A stretch of 39,458 nt of DNA from Acidovorax sp. (GCF_016783915.1 NZ_JADHVT010000033.1:1-39458); one strand, 5' to 3'; shown: positions 28,013 to 35,717, numbered from the stretch's first letter. The notes: generated by a model not told the origin, from the letters alone. Numbers and translations are program-made.

Positions 28013-29191
28013 TCAGCGCTCCAAAGCCAGCGACACCCCCATGCCGCCGCCAATACACAATGCGGCCAGGCCCTTCTTGGCATCACGGCGCTGCATTTCG
28101 TGCAGCAGTGTGACCAGGATGCGGCAGCCGGACGCGCCGATGGGGTGGCCAATGGCGATGGCTCCGCCGTTCACGTTGACTTTGGCGGGGTCAATGGCCA
28201 GCTCCTTGTTCACAGCGCAGGCCTGGGCGGCGAAGGCTTCGTTCAGCTCGAACAGGTCCACATCGGCGGCGTTCCAGCCTGCGCGCTGCAAGGCCTTGCG
28301 CGAGGCAGGCACGGGGCCCATGCCCATGGTGGCAGGGTCCAGGCCGCTGGTACCAAAAGCGGCGATGCGCGCCAGGGGCTTGAGGCCAAGGGCGGCAGCC
28401 TTCTTGGCGCTCATCACCACCACAGCGGCGGCGCCATCGTTCAGGCCCGATGCGTTGCCGGCGGTCACGCTGCCCGCCTTGTCAAAGGCGGGGCGCAGGC
28501 CGGCCAGGGCTTCAGCGTTGGTCTTGCGGTTGAGGTACTCGTCGGTGTTGAACAGGATGGGGTCCCCCTTCTTCTGCGCCAGGCTCACGCCGACGATTTC
28601 ATCAGCGAACTTGCCAGCATCTTGTGCAGCAGCTGCCTTCTGCTGGCTGGCCAGGGCCAGTGCGTCCTGCATGTCGCGGGTGATACCGTATTGCTTGGCC
28701 ACGTTTTCAGCAGTGATGCCCATGTGGTACTGGTTGTAAACGTCCCACAGGCCGTCCACGATCATGGTGTCGATCAGCTTCCAGTCGCCCATGCGCTGGC
28801 CGTCACGCGAGTTGGGCAGCACGTGCGGCGCCAGGCTCATGCTCTCCTGGCCACCGGCCACGACGATCTCGCTGTCGCCCCAGGCCACGGCCTGGGCGGC
28901 AAGCATCACTGCCTTCAGGCCGGAGCCGCACACCGCATTGATGGTGAGTGCAGGGGTTTCCTTGGCCACACCCGCCTTCATGGAAGCCTGACGCGCGGGG
29001 TTCTGGCCCACGCCAGCTGCCAGCACCTGGCCCATGATGACTTCGCCGATCTGGTCGGACGAGAGACCTGCGCGCGCGATGGCTTCGCGGATCACGATGG
29101 CTCCGAGTTCGGTCGCGGGTGTCTTGGCCAGCGAGCCACCAAACTTGCCCACAGCAGTGCGAGCGGCCGAAACGATGACGATGTCTTCCAT
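28013..29191 (-). CDS. phaA: Acetyl-CoA C-acetyltransferase (beta-ketothiolase)
   Basis: 392-residue thiolase condensing two acetyl-CoA to acetoacetyl-CoA, the first step of PHB synthesis. The acyl-accepting cysteine is Cys88 in NAVCGSGLKAV. The C-terminal catalytic His and Cys lie in GGAIAIGHPIGASG and CIGGGMG. The start MEDIVIVSAARTAVGKFGGS is the conserved thiolase N terminus; ATG 29191 has AAGGA 7 nt upstream. It follows phaC by 70 bp on the same strand, so phaC-phaA is an operon ending at the terminator near 27920. Confidence 0.95.
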   Translation of the reverse strand: MEDIVIVSAARTAVGKFGGSLAKTPATELGAIVIREAIARAGLSSDQIGEVIMGQVLAAGVGQNPARQASMKAGVAKETPALTINAVCGSGLKAVMLAAQAVAWGDSEIVVAGGQESMSLAPHVLPNSRDGQRMGDWKLIDTMIVDGLWDVYNQYHMGITAENVAKQYGITRDMQDALALASQQKAAAAQDAGKFADEIVGVSLAQKKGDPILFNTDEYLNRKTNAEALAGLRPAFDKAGSVTAGNASGLNDGAAAVVVMSAKKAAALGLKPLARIAAFGTSGLDPATMGMGPVPASRKALQRAGWNAADVDLFELNEAFAAQACAVNKELAIDPAKVNVNGGAIAIGHPIGASGCRILVTLLHEMQRRDAKKGLAALCIGGGMGVSLALER

Positions 29192-29261
29192 GGAATGTCC
29201 TTGTAGTGGTGAGTGGTGGTTCAGTGATTCTCGCAGCGCCAAAAGTCAGGACTTTTGCGTA

Positions 29262-30962
29262 TCAGGCTTTCTGCTTGACGTATCTACCGGGCGCGGGTTC
29301 GATGGCCTTGAATTTGGTGCCTTTGCCGTAGCTTCTGGGCGCGGCAATCTGTTTGCCCGCATGGCCCTTGAGCCAGCCCGACCAGTCGGTCCACCAGCTG
29401 CCGGGGTGCTCAGTGGCGCCTTCCAGCCATTGGTCCAGCGTGGCGGGGAACTTGCCGTCGGCGCGGATCCAGTGGCTGCGCTTGCCCTTGGCGGGCGGGT
29501 TGATCACCCCCGCGATGTGGCCTGACGCACCCATCACAAAACGCTTCTTGCCCGGCAGCACCTGGGTGGATGCATAGGCGGCCGTGGCCGGAACGATGTG
29601 GTCTTCGCGCGAGCCGTAGATGTAGACAGGCAGGTCGAGGCTGCCCAGGTCCAGCTTCTCGCCGCACACGGTAAGCTTGCCCGGCTTGACCAGGTTGTTT
29701 TCCAGGTAAAAATTGCGCAGGTACCAGGCGTAGAACGGGCCGGGCAGGTTGGTGCTGTCGCTGTTCCAGTACAGCAGGTCAAACGGCGGCGGCGTTTCGC
29801 CCTTGAGGTAGTTGCCCACCACGTAGTTCCAGACCAGGTCGTTGGGCCGCAAAAAGCTGAAGGTGGACGCCAGGTCCTGCCCCTTCATGAGCCCACCCTT
29901 GCCCATCTGCATCTCGCGGAACTTCACGAAGGCTTCGTCGATGAAGACATCGAGGATGCCCGTGTCAGTGAAGTCGATCAGCGTGGTCAAGAAGGTGGCA
30001 CTGGCCACGGGCTCGTCGCCGCGCGCTGCCAGCACGGCCAGCGCATTGGACAAGATGGTGCCGCCCACACAAAAGCCCAGCGCATTGATCTGCTCGGAGC
30101 CAGTGATGTTTTGCACCACATCGATAGCGGCCATGGCGCCGTCTTCCACGTAGTCGTCCCAGGTCTTGTGGGCCAGGCTGTCATCAGGGTTGCGCCAGCT
30201 CACCACAAAGGTGCGGTGGCCTTGTTCAACGGCGTAGCGGATCAGCGAGTTCTCGGGCTGTAGGTCGAGGATATAGAACTTGTTGATGCAGGGCGGCACC
30301 AGCAGAAATGGGCGCTCGTACACTTTGGCCGTGAGGGGCTTGTATTCGAGCAGCTGGAACAACTCGTTCTCGTACACCACCGCACCTTCAGTGGTGGCCA
30401 CATTGCGGCCTACCTCGAACAGGCTTTCGTCGGTCATCGACACATGGCCCTGGGTGATGTCGTGCAACAGATTTTGCATGCCCTTGGCAATACTCTCGCC
30501 CTTGGTCTCGATGGCTTTTTTCTGCGCTTCGGCGTTGAAGGCGAGGAAATTGCTGGGTGCCATGGCAGCCATCCACTGCTCCACGCCAAATCGGATGCGG
30601 GCCTTGGTCTTTTCGTCGGCCTCCACCGCTTCGGCCAGCCCCATCAGGGTGCGGGCGTTGAGCAGGTAGGCGGCGGCAGAAAACGCCGCCACCGGGTTGC
30701 TGGCCCAGCCCTCGCCGGCAAAGCGCTTGTCCTTGACCTGGGAGGTGCCCTGCAGGCCCTGCGCCCAGAGGTCCTGGGCTTCTTTGAGGTACTGCTGCTG
30801 CAGTGCCTGCAGCTTGGTTTGCGACAGTTTCAGGGGTGCAGCTGCGGGTACCTGCGTCCCCAGGTCCAGTTTCTGAAACGATTGCAACGCCTGCGACCAG
30901 CTTTGCCCGAAAATCTGCTGGAACTGCTGGGCACTCTCGGCCCAGGGTGATTCAGAAGTCAT
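29262..30962 (-). CDS. phaC: Class I polyhydroxyalkanoate synthase
   Basis: 566-residue polymerase that joins (R)-3-hydroxyacyl-CoA units into PHA at the granule surface. The lipase-like box is GFCVGGTILS with nucleophile Cys298. The other triad members are the Asp in YGSREDHIVP and the His in GASGHIAGVINPP. N-terminal (about 1-190) and C-terminal sequences, including NWSW-like granule-interacting tracts, are typical of class I PhaC from Cupriavidus and Comamonadaceae. Two ATGs lie 6 nt apart: GAGGA directly abuts the first (30968) but is ideally spaced, 6 nt, from the second (30962), which I chose. The upstream space to the divergent small membrane protein is 123 bp and should hold the operon promoter. 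Confidence 0.95.
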   Translation of the reverse strand: MTSESPWAESAQQFQQIFGQSWSQALQSFQKLDLGTQVPAAAPLKLSQTKLQALQQQYLKEAQDLWAQGLQGTSQVKDKRFAGEGWASNPVAAFSAAAYLLNARTLMGLAEAVEADEKTKARIRFGVEQWMAAMAPSNFLAFNAEAQKKAIETKGESIAKGMQNLLHDITQGHVSMTDESLFEVGRNVATTEGAVVYENELFQLLEYKPLTAKVYERPFLLVPPCINKFYILDLQPENSLIRYAVEQGHRTFVVSWRNPDDSLAHKTWDDYVEDGAMAAIDVVQNITGSEQINALGFCVGGTILSNALAVLAARGDEPVASATFLTTLIDFTDTGILDVFIDEAFVKFREMQMGKGGLMKGQDLASTFSFLRPNDLVWNYVVGNYLKGETPPPFDLLYWNSDSTNLPGPFYAWYLRNFYLENNLVKPGKLTVCGEKLDLGSLDLPVYIYGSREDHIVPATAAYASTQVLPGKKRFVMGASGHIAGVINPPAKGKRSHWIRADGKFPATLDQWLEGATEHPGSWWTDWSGWLKGHAGKQIAAPRSYGKGTKFKAIEPAPGRYVKQKA

Positions 30963-31085
30963 GCTCATTCCTCGATGGTTGGTCGCTCACAGCGGCTGGG
31001 GCCTGGTTTTTGTCTCGCGGGTTCATTGTTGCCCACCCCCATGGTGCATGGCAACGAATTCAACGCTTTCAGTGCACACAAACCA

Positions 31086-31427
31086 ATGTACCTCATCGTC
31101 ATCGCCTGGACCTACGTCACGCTCATGATGGCGGTGGCCGAGGCCACCAGTCCCCAGGGCACCGTGCTGGGTGCCATCATCACTTTTGCCTTGTACGGCC
31201 TGCTGCCCATGGGCATCCTGGTCTACATCCTGGGCACGCCCTCGCGCAAGCGCAAGATCAAGGCCCGGGAGGCGGCGGAACAGGCCGCATACGACGCGGA
31301 GCACGCTGCGGCCCACGCGAGCGCTGCTCCAGTTGCGTCAGCGCCGTCAGCCGCGCCAGATGCAGGCGGCCAGACGCCCGCTGCCGCCGAGAGGGGCGCT
31401 GTCGCGGCGGTGCGAAAAGAACCTTGA
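31086..31427 (+). CDS. Small membrane protein of unknown function, divergent from phaC
   Basis: 113 residues. Two hydrophobic segments, about residues 3-17 (IVIAWTYVTLMMAVA) and 24-46 (VLGAIITFALYGLLPMGILV), are followed by a basic SRKRKIKAR stretch and an Ala/Pro-rich cytoplasmic tail. I do not recognise a family. ATG 31086 was chosen because membrane segment 1 begins just after it; an in-frame start at 30975 would add 37 unstructured residues. No good ribosome site is visible. The last 81 nt overlap the 3' end of the convergent pgeF gene, so its tail and PgeF's C terminus share DNA on opposite strands. Confidence 0.65.
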   Translation: MYLIVIAWTYVTLMMAVAEATSPQGTVLGAIITFALYGLLPMGILVYILGTPSRKRKIKAREAAEQAAYDAEHAAAHASAAPVASAPSAAPDAGGQTPAAAERGAVAAVRKEP

Positions 31428-32276
31428 GGCCTGCGTGACGGTGCACCACGGCGCGGTGCCGTCGTTGCCATAGATGTGGGTGATGCCCATGGCACGCAGC
31501 CGCAGCCGGGCCAGCCCCGCCAGATCGCACAGGTACTTGCCGGGCGCATCGGCCCGGGCCACAAAGCAGGAGGCAGCTGCTCCGATCAATGCGTCCTGCG
31601 TGGCGTCCTGGGCATCGCAAAACGCAGCACGCACATCGGCCCCCACCTCAAAAGCCGTTGGGCCGATGCAGGGCCCCAGCCAGGCCAGCGTGTCGGCGGC
31701 CACGTGAGGAACCTCAACTGCGGGCACCGCCATTGCTCCGCTTTTGATAGCTACTTGCACATAGCCCACTAGCGCTTGGTGGCAAAACCCCTTAAAAACA
31801 GCCTCCAACACACCCAGCCCTGCATGTCCCGCCAGCCCCCGCCATCCAGCGTGGGCAGCCGCCACGACCTGGCCGGAACGGTGGGCCAGCAACACCGGCA
31901 GGCAGTCGGCCACCATGATGGTGCAGACGGCACCTGGCGCGCTGGCCATACAAGCATCGGCCTCGGTGCCGTCAGGGGTCTGCCCGTCGAGCAGCACCAC
32001 GCCATCGCCGTGCACCTGGTTCAAAAACACGGCGCGGGCGCCCGGCGTCGTGGCCTGCAGGACAGCCTGCAAGGTCTGCCGGTTGGCGGCAACCGCCACC
32101 GGATCGTCGCCCACATGGGTGCCCAGGTTCAGCCGGTCATAGGGTGCGCGGCTGACACCCCCCGCCCGCGTGGTGAACAGCGCATGCACACCGGGCGGCG
32201 CGGGCCAGTCGGGCACCAGCCAGTCAGCGATGCTGCCCGCAGGCGCGGCCGACGCGGACGCCAGCAGGTTGGTCAC
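31347..32276 (-). CDS. pgeF: Peptidoglycan editing factor (laccase-domain) PgeF
   Basis: 309-residue member of the YfiH/DUF152 family. PgeF proteins remove wrongly incorporated L-serine from peptidoglycan precursors, and related proteins oxidise phenolics or act on purine nucleosides. Signatures are FLNQVHGDGV, VADCLPVLL, AAAHAGWRGLAG, WLGPCIGPTAFEVG and the terminal RFFSHRRD. Residues about 162-180 break the family pattern: between GVLEAV and LAWLGP there are 36 residues instead of roughly 15. Most of the excess is encoded by a complete 47-nt dispersed repeat. The frame remains open. The start is GTG 32276, overlapping the upstream gene's stop as GTGA, so the two are coupled. Confidence 0.9.
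   Translation of the reverse strand: MTNLLASASAAPAGSIADWLVPDWPAPPGVHALFTTRAGGVSRAPYDRLNLGTHVGDDPVAVAANRQTLQAVLQATTPGARAVFLNQVHGDGVVLLDGQTPDGTEADACMASAPGAVCTIMVADCLPVLLAHRSGQVVAAAHAGWRGLAGHAGLGVLEAVFKGFCHQALVGYVQVAIKSGAMAVPAVEVPHVAADTLAWLGPCIGPTAFEVGADVRAAFCDAQDATQDALIGAAASCFVARADAPGKYLCDLAGLARLRLRAMGITHIYGNDGTAPWCTVTQASRFFSHRRDSAPLGGSGRLAACIWRG
31742..31788 (-). repeat. 47-nt dispersed repeat inside pgeF, copy G
   Basis: On the reverse strand the blocks are GTTTTGCCACCAA, GCGCTAGTG, a 15-nt spacer and GCTATCAAAA. It is translated in pgeF as part of FKGFCHQALVGYVQVAIKS. Orientation and reading frame relative to the gene are the same as for the copy in dapE. Confidence 0.8.
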
Positions 32277-32941
32277 GCTTCGTTGTCCGGACAGGCCGAG
32301 GGCTGTGCCTGCTGGAACGCGGGCAGCCCCATGCAGACGTCAAACACCCCCATGGTGAGCGGCAGGCCGTCCAGGCTGACATTGAAGCGCTGGGCGTTGA
32401 AGATCTGCGGCACCAGGCAGCAGTCGGCCAGCGTGGGCGTATCACCCCAGCACAGCACCGAGGGCGCCATGCCCTGCGCTGCGCGCTCTTGTGCCAGCAA
32501 CTCCAGTTGCCGCTCGAAAGACTCCAGCCCGTTGCGCACCCAGTGGTGGTACCAGGCGTTCTTGGCGTCCTCCTCCACCTTCAGGTCGCGCACCAGGTAC
32601 TTGAGCACGCGCAGGTTATTGAGCGGATGGATCTCGCACGCCACCATCTGTGCCAGCGCCCGCACCCGCGCGCGGGCCAGCGGCGTGGCGGGGAGCAGGG
32701 CGGGCGTGGGGTGGGTTTCGTCCAGGTATTCGATGATGGCCATGGACTGCGACAGCGCTGTACCCCCGTCGGTCACCAGCGTGGGCACCAGTGCGTCACC
32801 GATACGGCGCTGGTATTCGGGGTCCTTGTGTTCGCCCTTGACGAGGTGCACGGGCAGGTAGTCATAGTCCAGACCCTTGAGCTGCAGCGCAATGCGCACG
32901 CGGAACGAAGCGGAGGAGCGGAAGTAGTTGTACAGCTGCAT
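32273..32941 (-). CDS. maiA: Zeta-class GST isomerase (maleylacetoacetate or maleylpyruvate isomerase)
   Basis: 222-residue glutathione-dependent cis-trans isomerase. The N-terminal thioredoxin-like domain starts MQLYNYFRSSASFRVRIALQ, the zeta-class glutathione-activating motif; the usual cysteine of SSCS is Ala here, as in some bacterial relatives. ALVPTLVTDGGTALSQSMAI is the glutathione-binding loop, and the helical C-terminal domain carries DTPTLADCCLVPQ. The enzyme acts in aromatic-ring catabolism. Maleylacetoacetate (tyrosine/homogentisate) and maleylpyruvate (gentisate) isomerases are hard to separate by eye. The nearby fumarylpyruvate hydrolase-like gene slightly favours the gentisate route; neither ring-cleavage dioxygenase is in the window. 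Confidence 0.85.
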   Translation of the reverse strand: MQLYNYFRSSASFRVRIALQLKGLDYDYLPVHLVKGEHKDPEYQRRIGDALVPTLVTDGGTALSQSMAIIEYLDETHPTPALLPATPLARARVRALAQMVACEIHPLNNLRVLKYLVRDLKVEEDAKNAWYHHWVRNGLESFERQLELLAQERAAQGMAPSVLCWGDTPTLADCCLVPQIFNAQRFNVSLDGLPLTMGVFDVCMGLPAFQQAQPSACPDNEA

Positions 32942-33052
32942 GGAAGAACGGAGCCTCTGGTGGGTCAGTGAGGGATACGGAACCGGCGCACCGTGGAGCC
33001 AGCATGCCGCAGATGACAGGCCTCTGCGGCCTGAGAGCGCGGGGCGTGCAGG

Positions 33053-33508
33053 TCAGGCGCCCGAAGTGCCTGCCGGGTCCTGGTGGTTGTAAACGACTTT
33101 GGAGAGCAGCACCATCAGGTCGGCACTTTCCTGGGCGGTGAGCGGTGCGGTCAGGCGTTCCTGCACTCGCTGGGCGGCGTCGCGCATCTGCAGGGCGGCC
33201 ACTTCGCCTTCGGGGGTGATCCACAGCAGCTTGCGGCGGCGGTCACGGGTGTCGGGCTCGCGGCGGATCCAGCCGCGCTTTTCCAGGCGCCCGATCACCG
33301 AGCCGGAAGTGGCTGCATCGAACGCCACGCGGGCCGCCAGGGTGACCTGGTCTTCGCCCGGCTGGGCCAGCAGCTCGTGCAGGATGGCGAACTGCACCGG
33401 CGTCACGTCGAATCCGGCCGTCTCTTCCATGAAAAGTGCCACGGTCCGCTGGTGGGCGCGGCGCACCAGGTGGCCCGGCGTATTGTGGAAATCGAAGCTC
33501 TTTGCCAT
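33053..33508 (-). CDS. MarR-family transcriptional regulator
   Basis: 151-residue winged-helix dimer typical of regulators that respond to aromatic compounds. The DNA-binding core runs from VTPVQFAILHELLAQPGEDQ through ARVAFDAATSGSVIGRLEKR (recognition helix) to the wing RREPDTRDRRRKLLWITPEG. N- and C-terminal helices form the dimer interface. I chose ATG 33508, which matches the family start (MAKSFDFHNTPGHLVRRAHQ); the open frame to 33631 would overlap the divergent gene. It is divergent from the fumarylpyruvate hydrolase-like gene and upstream of the GST isomerase on its own strand, so it probably controls both. Confidence 0.9.
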   Translation of the reverse strand: MAKSFDFHNTPGHLVRRAHQRTVALFMEETAGFDVTPVQFAILHELLAQPGEDQVTLAARVAFDAATSGSVIGRLEKRGWIRREPDTRDRRRKLLWITPEGEVAALQMRDAAQRVQERLTAPLTAQESADLMVLLSKVVYNHQDPAGTSGA

Positions 33509-33549
33509 GGGCGCGAGTGTAGCGCCCCCCAGCAGAGGGTCTGCGCCCA

Positions 33550-33562
33550 TGGCACACTGCCA
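33550..33562. promoter_or_regulatory. Candidate MarR operator
   Basis: TGGCA (33550-33554) and TGCCA (33558-33562) form an inverted repeat with a 3-bp spacer, placed in the 121-bp divergent region between marR and the hydrolase gene. MarR-family proteins bind short palindromes in such positions. The assignment rests only on position and symmetry. Confidence 0.4.
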
Positions 33563-33629
33563 CACTGCGGCGCACACGGTACTGCGCCCGGTTTTTTGAC
33601 AGCATTCCCAGAACCATTGAAAGGCAGAC

Positions 33630-34325
33630 ATGAGCTACGTGTTTCCTCCAACCCCCGTGGTCAGCGTGCCCGTGGTGGGCAGCGGCGAACGGTTTCCGGT
33701 GCACCGCATCTACTGCGTGGGCCGCAACTACGAAGAACACGCCAAGGAGATGGGTTTCACCGGCCGCGAGCCACCGTTCTTCTTCCTCAAGCCTGCGGAT
33801 GCCATCGTGGTCGTCAACGCGGGCGAAACCGGGCAACTGCCCTACCCCAGCCTGACCGCCAACCTGCACCACGAGATCGAGCTGGTGGTGGCCATCGGCA
33901 AGGGCGGCAAGAACATTCAGGCCGCCGACGCGTTTGCGCACATCTGCGGCTACGCCGTGGGCCTGGACATGACCCGCCGCGATCTGCAGAACGACATGAA
34001 GAAACAGGGCCGCCCCTGGTGCATCGGCAAGGGCTTCGACGCCAGCGCGCCCATCGGTCCCATCACGCCGGCAGCCCAGGCAGGTGATGTGGCCAATGCG
34101 CCCATCTGGCTGCAGGTCAACGGAGCGGACCGCCAGCGCAGCACCGTGACCCAGTTGATCTGGAACATTGCCGAGACCATCGAGCACCTGTCGGCCGCGT
34201 GGGAGCTGCAGCCCGGCGACCTGATCTACACCGGCACCCCCGAAGGCGTGGGCGCCGTGGTGCGTGGCGATACGCTCGAAGGCGGCGTGGGCGGCCTCAC
34301 GCCCTTGCGCCTGACGGTAGTCTGA
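33630..34325 (+). CDS. Fumarylacetoacetate hydrolase-family enzyme (fumarylpyruvate hydrolase-like)
   Basis: 231-residue single-domain FAH-fold hydrolase that cleaves a C-C bond in a diketo acid. Metal ligands are the two Glu of [13 protein letters not shown] and the Asp of [21 protein letters not shown] carries the conserved lysine. [15 protein letters not shown] is the C-terminal family signature. Its short length and sequence resemble fumarylpyruvate hydrolase (NagK) and FAHD1-type acylpyruvases rather than full-length fumarylacetoacetase. With the MarR and GST-zeta neighbours it suggests the lower gentisate pathway, yielding fumarate and pyruvate. GAAAGG precedes the ATG at a good distance. 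Confidence 0.88.
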   Translation: MSYVFPPTPVVSVPVVGSGERFPVHRIYCVGRNYEEHAKEMGFTGREPPFFFLKPADAIVVVNAGETGQLPYPSLTANLHHEIELVVAIGKGGKNIQAADAFAHICGYAVGLDMTRRDLQNDMKKQGRPWCIGKGFDASAPIGPITPAAQAGDVANAPIWLQVNGADRQRSTVTQLIWNIAETIEHLSAAWELQPGDLIYTGTPEGVGAVVRGDTLEGGVGGLTPLRLTVV

Positions 34326-34331
34326 AGACCA

Positions 34332-34352
34332 CCGGGCAGCCCTGCTGCCCGG
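34332..34352. terminator. Perfect GC-rich hairpin after the hydrolase gene
   Basis: CCGGGCAG (34332-34339) pairs perfectly with CTGCCCGG (34345-34352) around loop CCCTG, 6 nt after the stop. No T-tract follows, so this may be a Rho-dependent or RNA-stabilising 3' structure. Confidence 0.6.
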
Positions 34353-34378
34353 CCAGGCGAACGCCGAAAACGCTTCGA

Positions 34379-34425
34379 TTTTCATAGCTGGTAGCGCATG
34401 TTTCACTAGCGCTATCAGCCATTCT
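34379..34425 (-). repeat. 47-nt dispersed repeat, copy H
   Basis: On the reverse strand the blocks are AGAATGGCTGATA, GCGCTAGTG, a 15-nt spacer and GCTATGAAAA. It lies between the hydrolase gene's hairpin and the NUDIX gene, ending 17 nt before the NUDIX start codon, so it forms part of that gene's leader. Confidence 0.75.
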
Positions 34426-34442
34426 GACCCTCAAACCCCTGC

Positions 34443-34994
34443 ATGACCTACCGCAGCCCCATCAAACATTGCCGCGCCTGTGGCACCGCCGTGGTGTACC
34501 GCCTGCCGGACGACGGCGACACCAAACAGCGTGCGGTCTGCCCCGCCTGCAACACGGTGCACTACGAGAACCCGCTCAATGTGGTGGGCACGGTGCCCGC
34601 GCTGCCCGATGGCCGCATCCTGCTGTGCAAGCGCAACATCGAACCCCGCTGGGGCAAATGGACGCTGCCCGCAGGCTTCATGGAGCTGGACGAAACCACG
34701 GCACAGGGTGCGGCGCGCGAGACCGACGAGGAAGCCGGTGCGCAGATCGAGATCGGCCCCCTGTTCAGCCTGCTGAACGTGCGCCGCGTGGGCCAGGTGC
34801 ACCTGTTCTACCGCGCCACGCTGCTCAGCGACCAGTTCAACCCGGGCTACGAAACCATCGAGGCGCGGCTGTTTGCCGAAGACGAGGTGCCCTGGGACGA
34901 GCTGGCCTTCCGCACCGTGAAAGAAACGCTGGAGTGCTACTTTGCCGACCGCAAGGCGGGCACCATGGGCATGCACTTCATCGACATTGAGTAG
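34443..34994 (+). CDS. NUDIX hydrolase with N-terminal zinc ribbon
   Basis: 183 residues. An N-terminal zinc ribbon (CRAC at about 10-13 and CPAC at about 33-36) is followed by a Nudix fold whose box reads GFMELDETTAQGAARETDEE and then AG, with the catalytic REXXEE replaced conservatively as RETDEEAG. Nudix enzymes hydrolyse nucleoside diphosphates linked to another group. This zinc-ribbon type is often annotated as ADP-ribose or NAD-related pyrophosphatase, but the substrate is not readable here. The ATG is preceded by a weak site. The next gene starts 9 nt after the stop, so the two are co-transcribed. Confidence 0.88.
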   Translation: MTYRSPIKHCRACGTAVVYRLPDDGDTKQRAVCPACNTVHYENPLNVVGTVPALPDGRILLCKRNIEPRWGKWTLPAGFMELDETTAQGAARETDEEAGAQIEIGPLFSLLNVRRVGQVHLFYRATLLSDQFNPGYETIEARLFAEDEVPWDELAFRTVKETLECYFADRKAGTMGMHFIDIE

Positions 34995-35002
34995 GCCCTG
35001 CC

Positions 35003-35236
35003 ATGACAGTTGCAACCTCCGCAGCATCACCAGTGTCCACCCCACAGGCCAGTGTGCCCCCCGATGGCCTGCCCGCCTACCGCCTGCTCACCGGCCCCGA
35101 CGACGCCAGCTTCTGCCGCCGCGTGAGCGACGCGCTGGCGCTGGGCTATCGGCTGTATGGTTCTCCTGCGGCCACCTTCAATGGGCAGACCGTGATCGTG
35201 GCGCAGGCCATCGTGTGGCCCAGTACGGTGGACTGA
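35003..35236 (+). CDS. DUF1737-type small protein
   Basis: 77 residues. After a 25-residue Thr/Ser/Pro-rich start comes the compact conserved core YRLLTGPDDASFCRRVSDAL, then GYRLYGSPAATFNG and VIVAQAIVW. This is the pattern of DUF1737 proteins, which have no known biochemical function. It starts 9 nt after the NUDIX stop and is presumably translated from the same transcript. The true start could be further inside, since the N-terminal extension is variable in the family. Confidence 0.75.
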   Translation: MTVATSAASPVSTPQASVPPDGLPAYRLLTGPDDASFCRRVSDALALGYRLYGSPAATFNGQTVIVAQAIVWPSTVD

Positions 35237-35291
35237 CTGCGCGGCCAACCCGTCAGGCCGTGGTCTTATCACACCTGCCGCGCGCAGGGCA

Positions 35292-35699
35292 TCAAGGCTT
35301 GGCAGGAATCACGATGACGGTATTGCCGTCGCCCGAGCTACCGGCACTGCCGGTGTTTCCGGTGTTGCCCTTGCTGCCGGTGTTGCCCGTATTTCCCTTT
35401 GCGCCCGTGGCCCCCGTGTCACCCTGGTAGCCGGTGGCCCCCTGCATGCCGGTGGCCCCGGTGCTGCCCTGTCCTCCGGTGGCCCCTGTCGAGCCCATAC
35501 TGCCTGTGGCACCGGTGTAGCCCGTATTGCCCTGGTTGCCCGTGGCTCCCGTCGCGCCGGTGTAGCCGGTATCGCCAGTCTTGCCGGTGTAACCCGTGTT
35601 GCCGGTATTGCCTTGCGCGCCCGGAGGGCCCATGGGGCCGGTGCAGGCGCCCAACGTCAGGGTGGCCAGTACCAGCAAGGTGGTGGTGATTGTTTTCAT
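35292..35699 (-). CDS. Collagen-like lipoprotein
   Basis: 135 residues. A signal peptide ends in the lipobox LTLGAC, so Cys19 is the likely lipidated residue and the protein is membrane-anchored. From residue 21 on there is an uninterrupted run of about 35 Gly-X-Y triplets, starting GPMGPPGAQ and dominated by Thr in the Y position (GNT, GAT, GYT, GDT). A short tail ends [10 protein letters not shown]. Gly-X-Y repeats form a collagen triple helix; Thr in Y substitutes for hydroxyproline and is often glycosylated in bacteria. AAGGA lies 7 nt before ATG 35699. Its role (envelope fibre, adhesion, spacer) is unknown. It is a monocistronic gene facing the DUF1737 gene. Confidence 0.88.
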   Translation of the reverse strand: MKTITTTLLVLATLTLGACTGPMGPPGAQGNTGNTGYTGKTGDTGYTGATGATGNQGNTGYTGATGSMGSTGATGGQGSTGATGMQGATGYQGDTGATGAKGNTGNTGSKGNTGNTGSAGSSGDGNTVIVIPAKP

Positions 35700-35717
35700 G
35701 GTGAGTCCTTTGGCGTT

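Noticed and set aside
33596-33601. TTGACA as the -35 box of the hydrolase gene
   Set aside because: It lies only 29 bp before the start codon and no -10 follows at 16-18 bp.
35310-35690. Tandem short repeats resembling a CRISPR array or satellite
   Set aside because: The periodicity is 9 nt in codon phase and encodes Gly-X-Y triplets of a lipoprotein; there are no spacer-like unique units.
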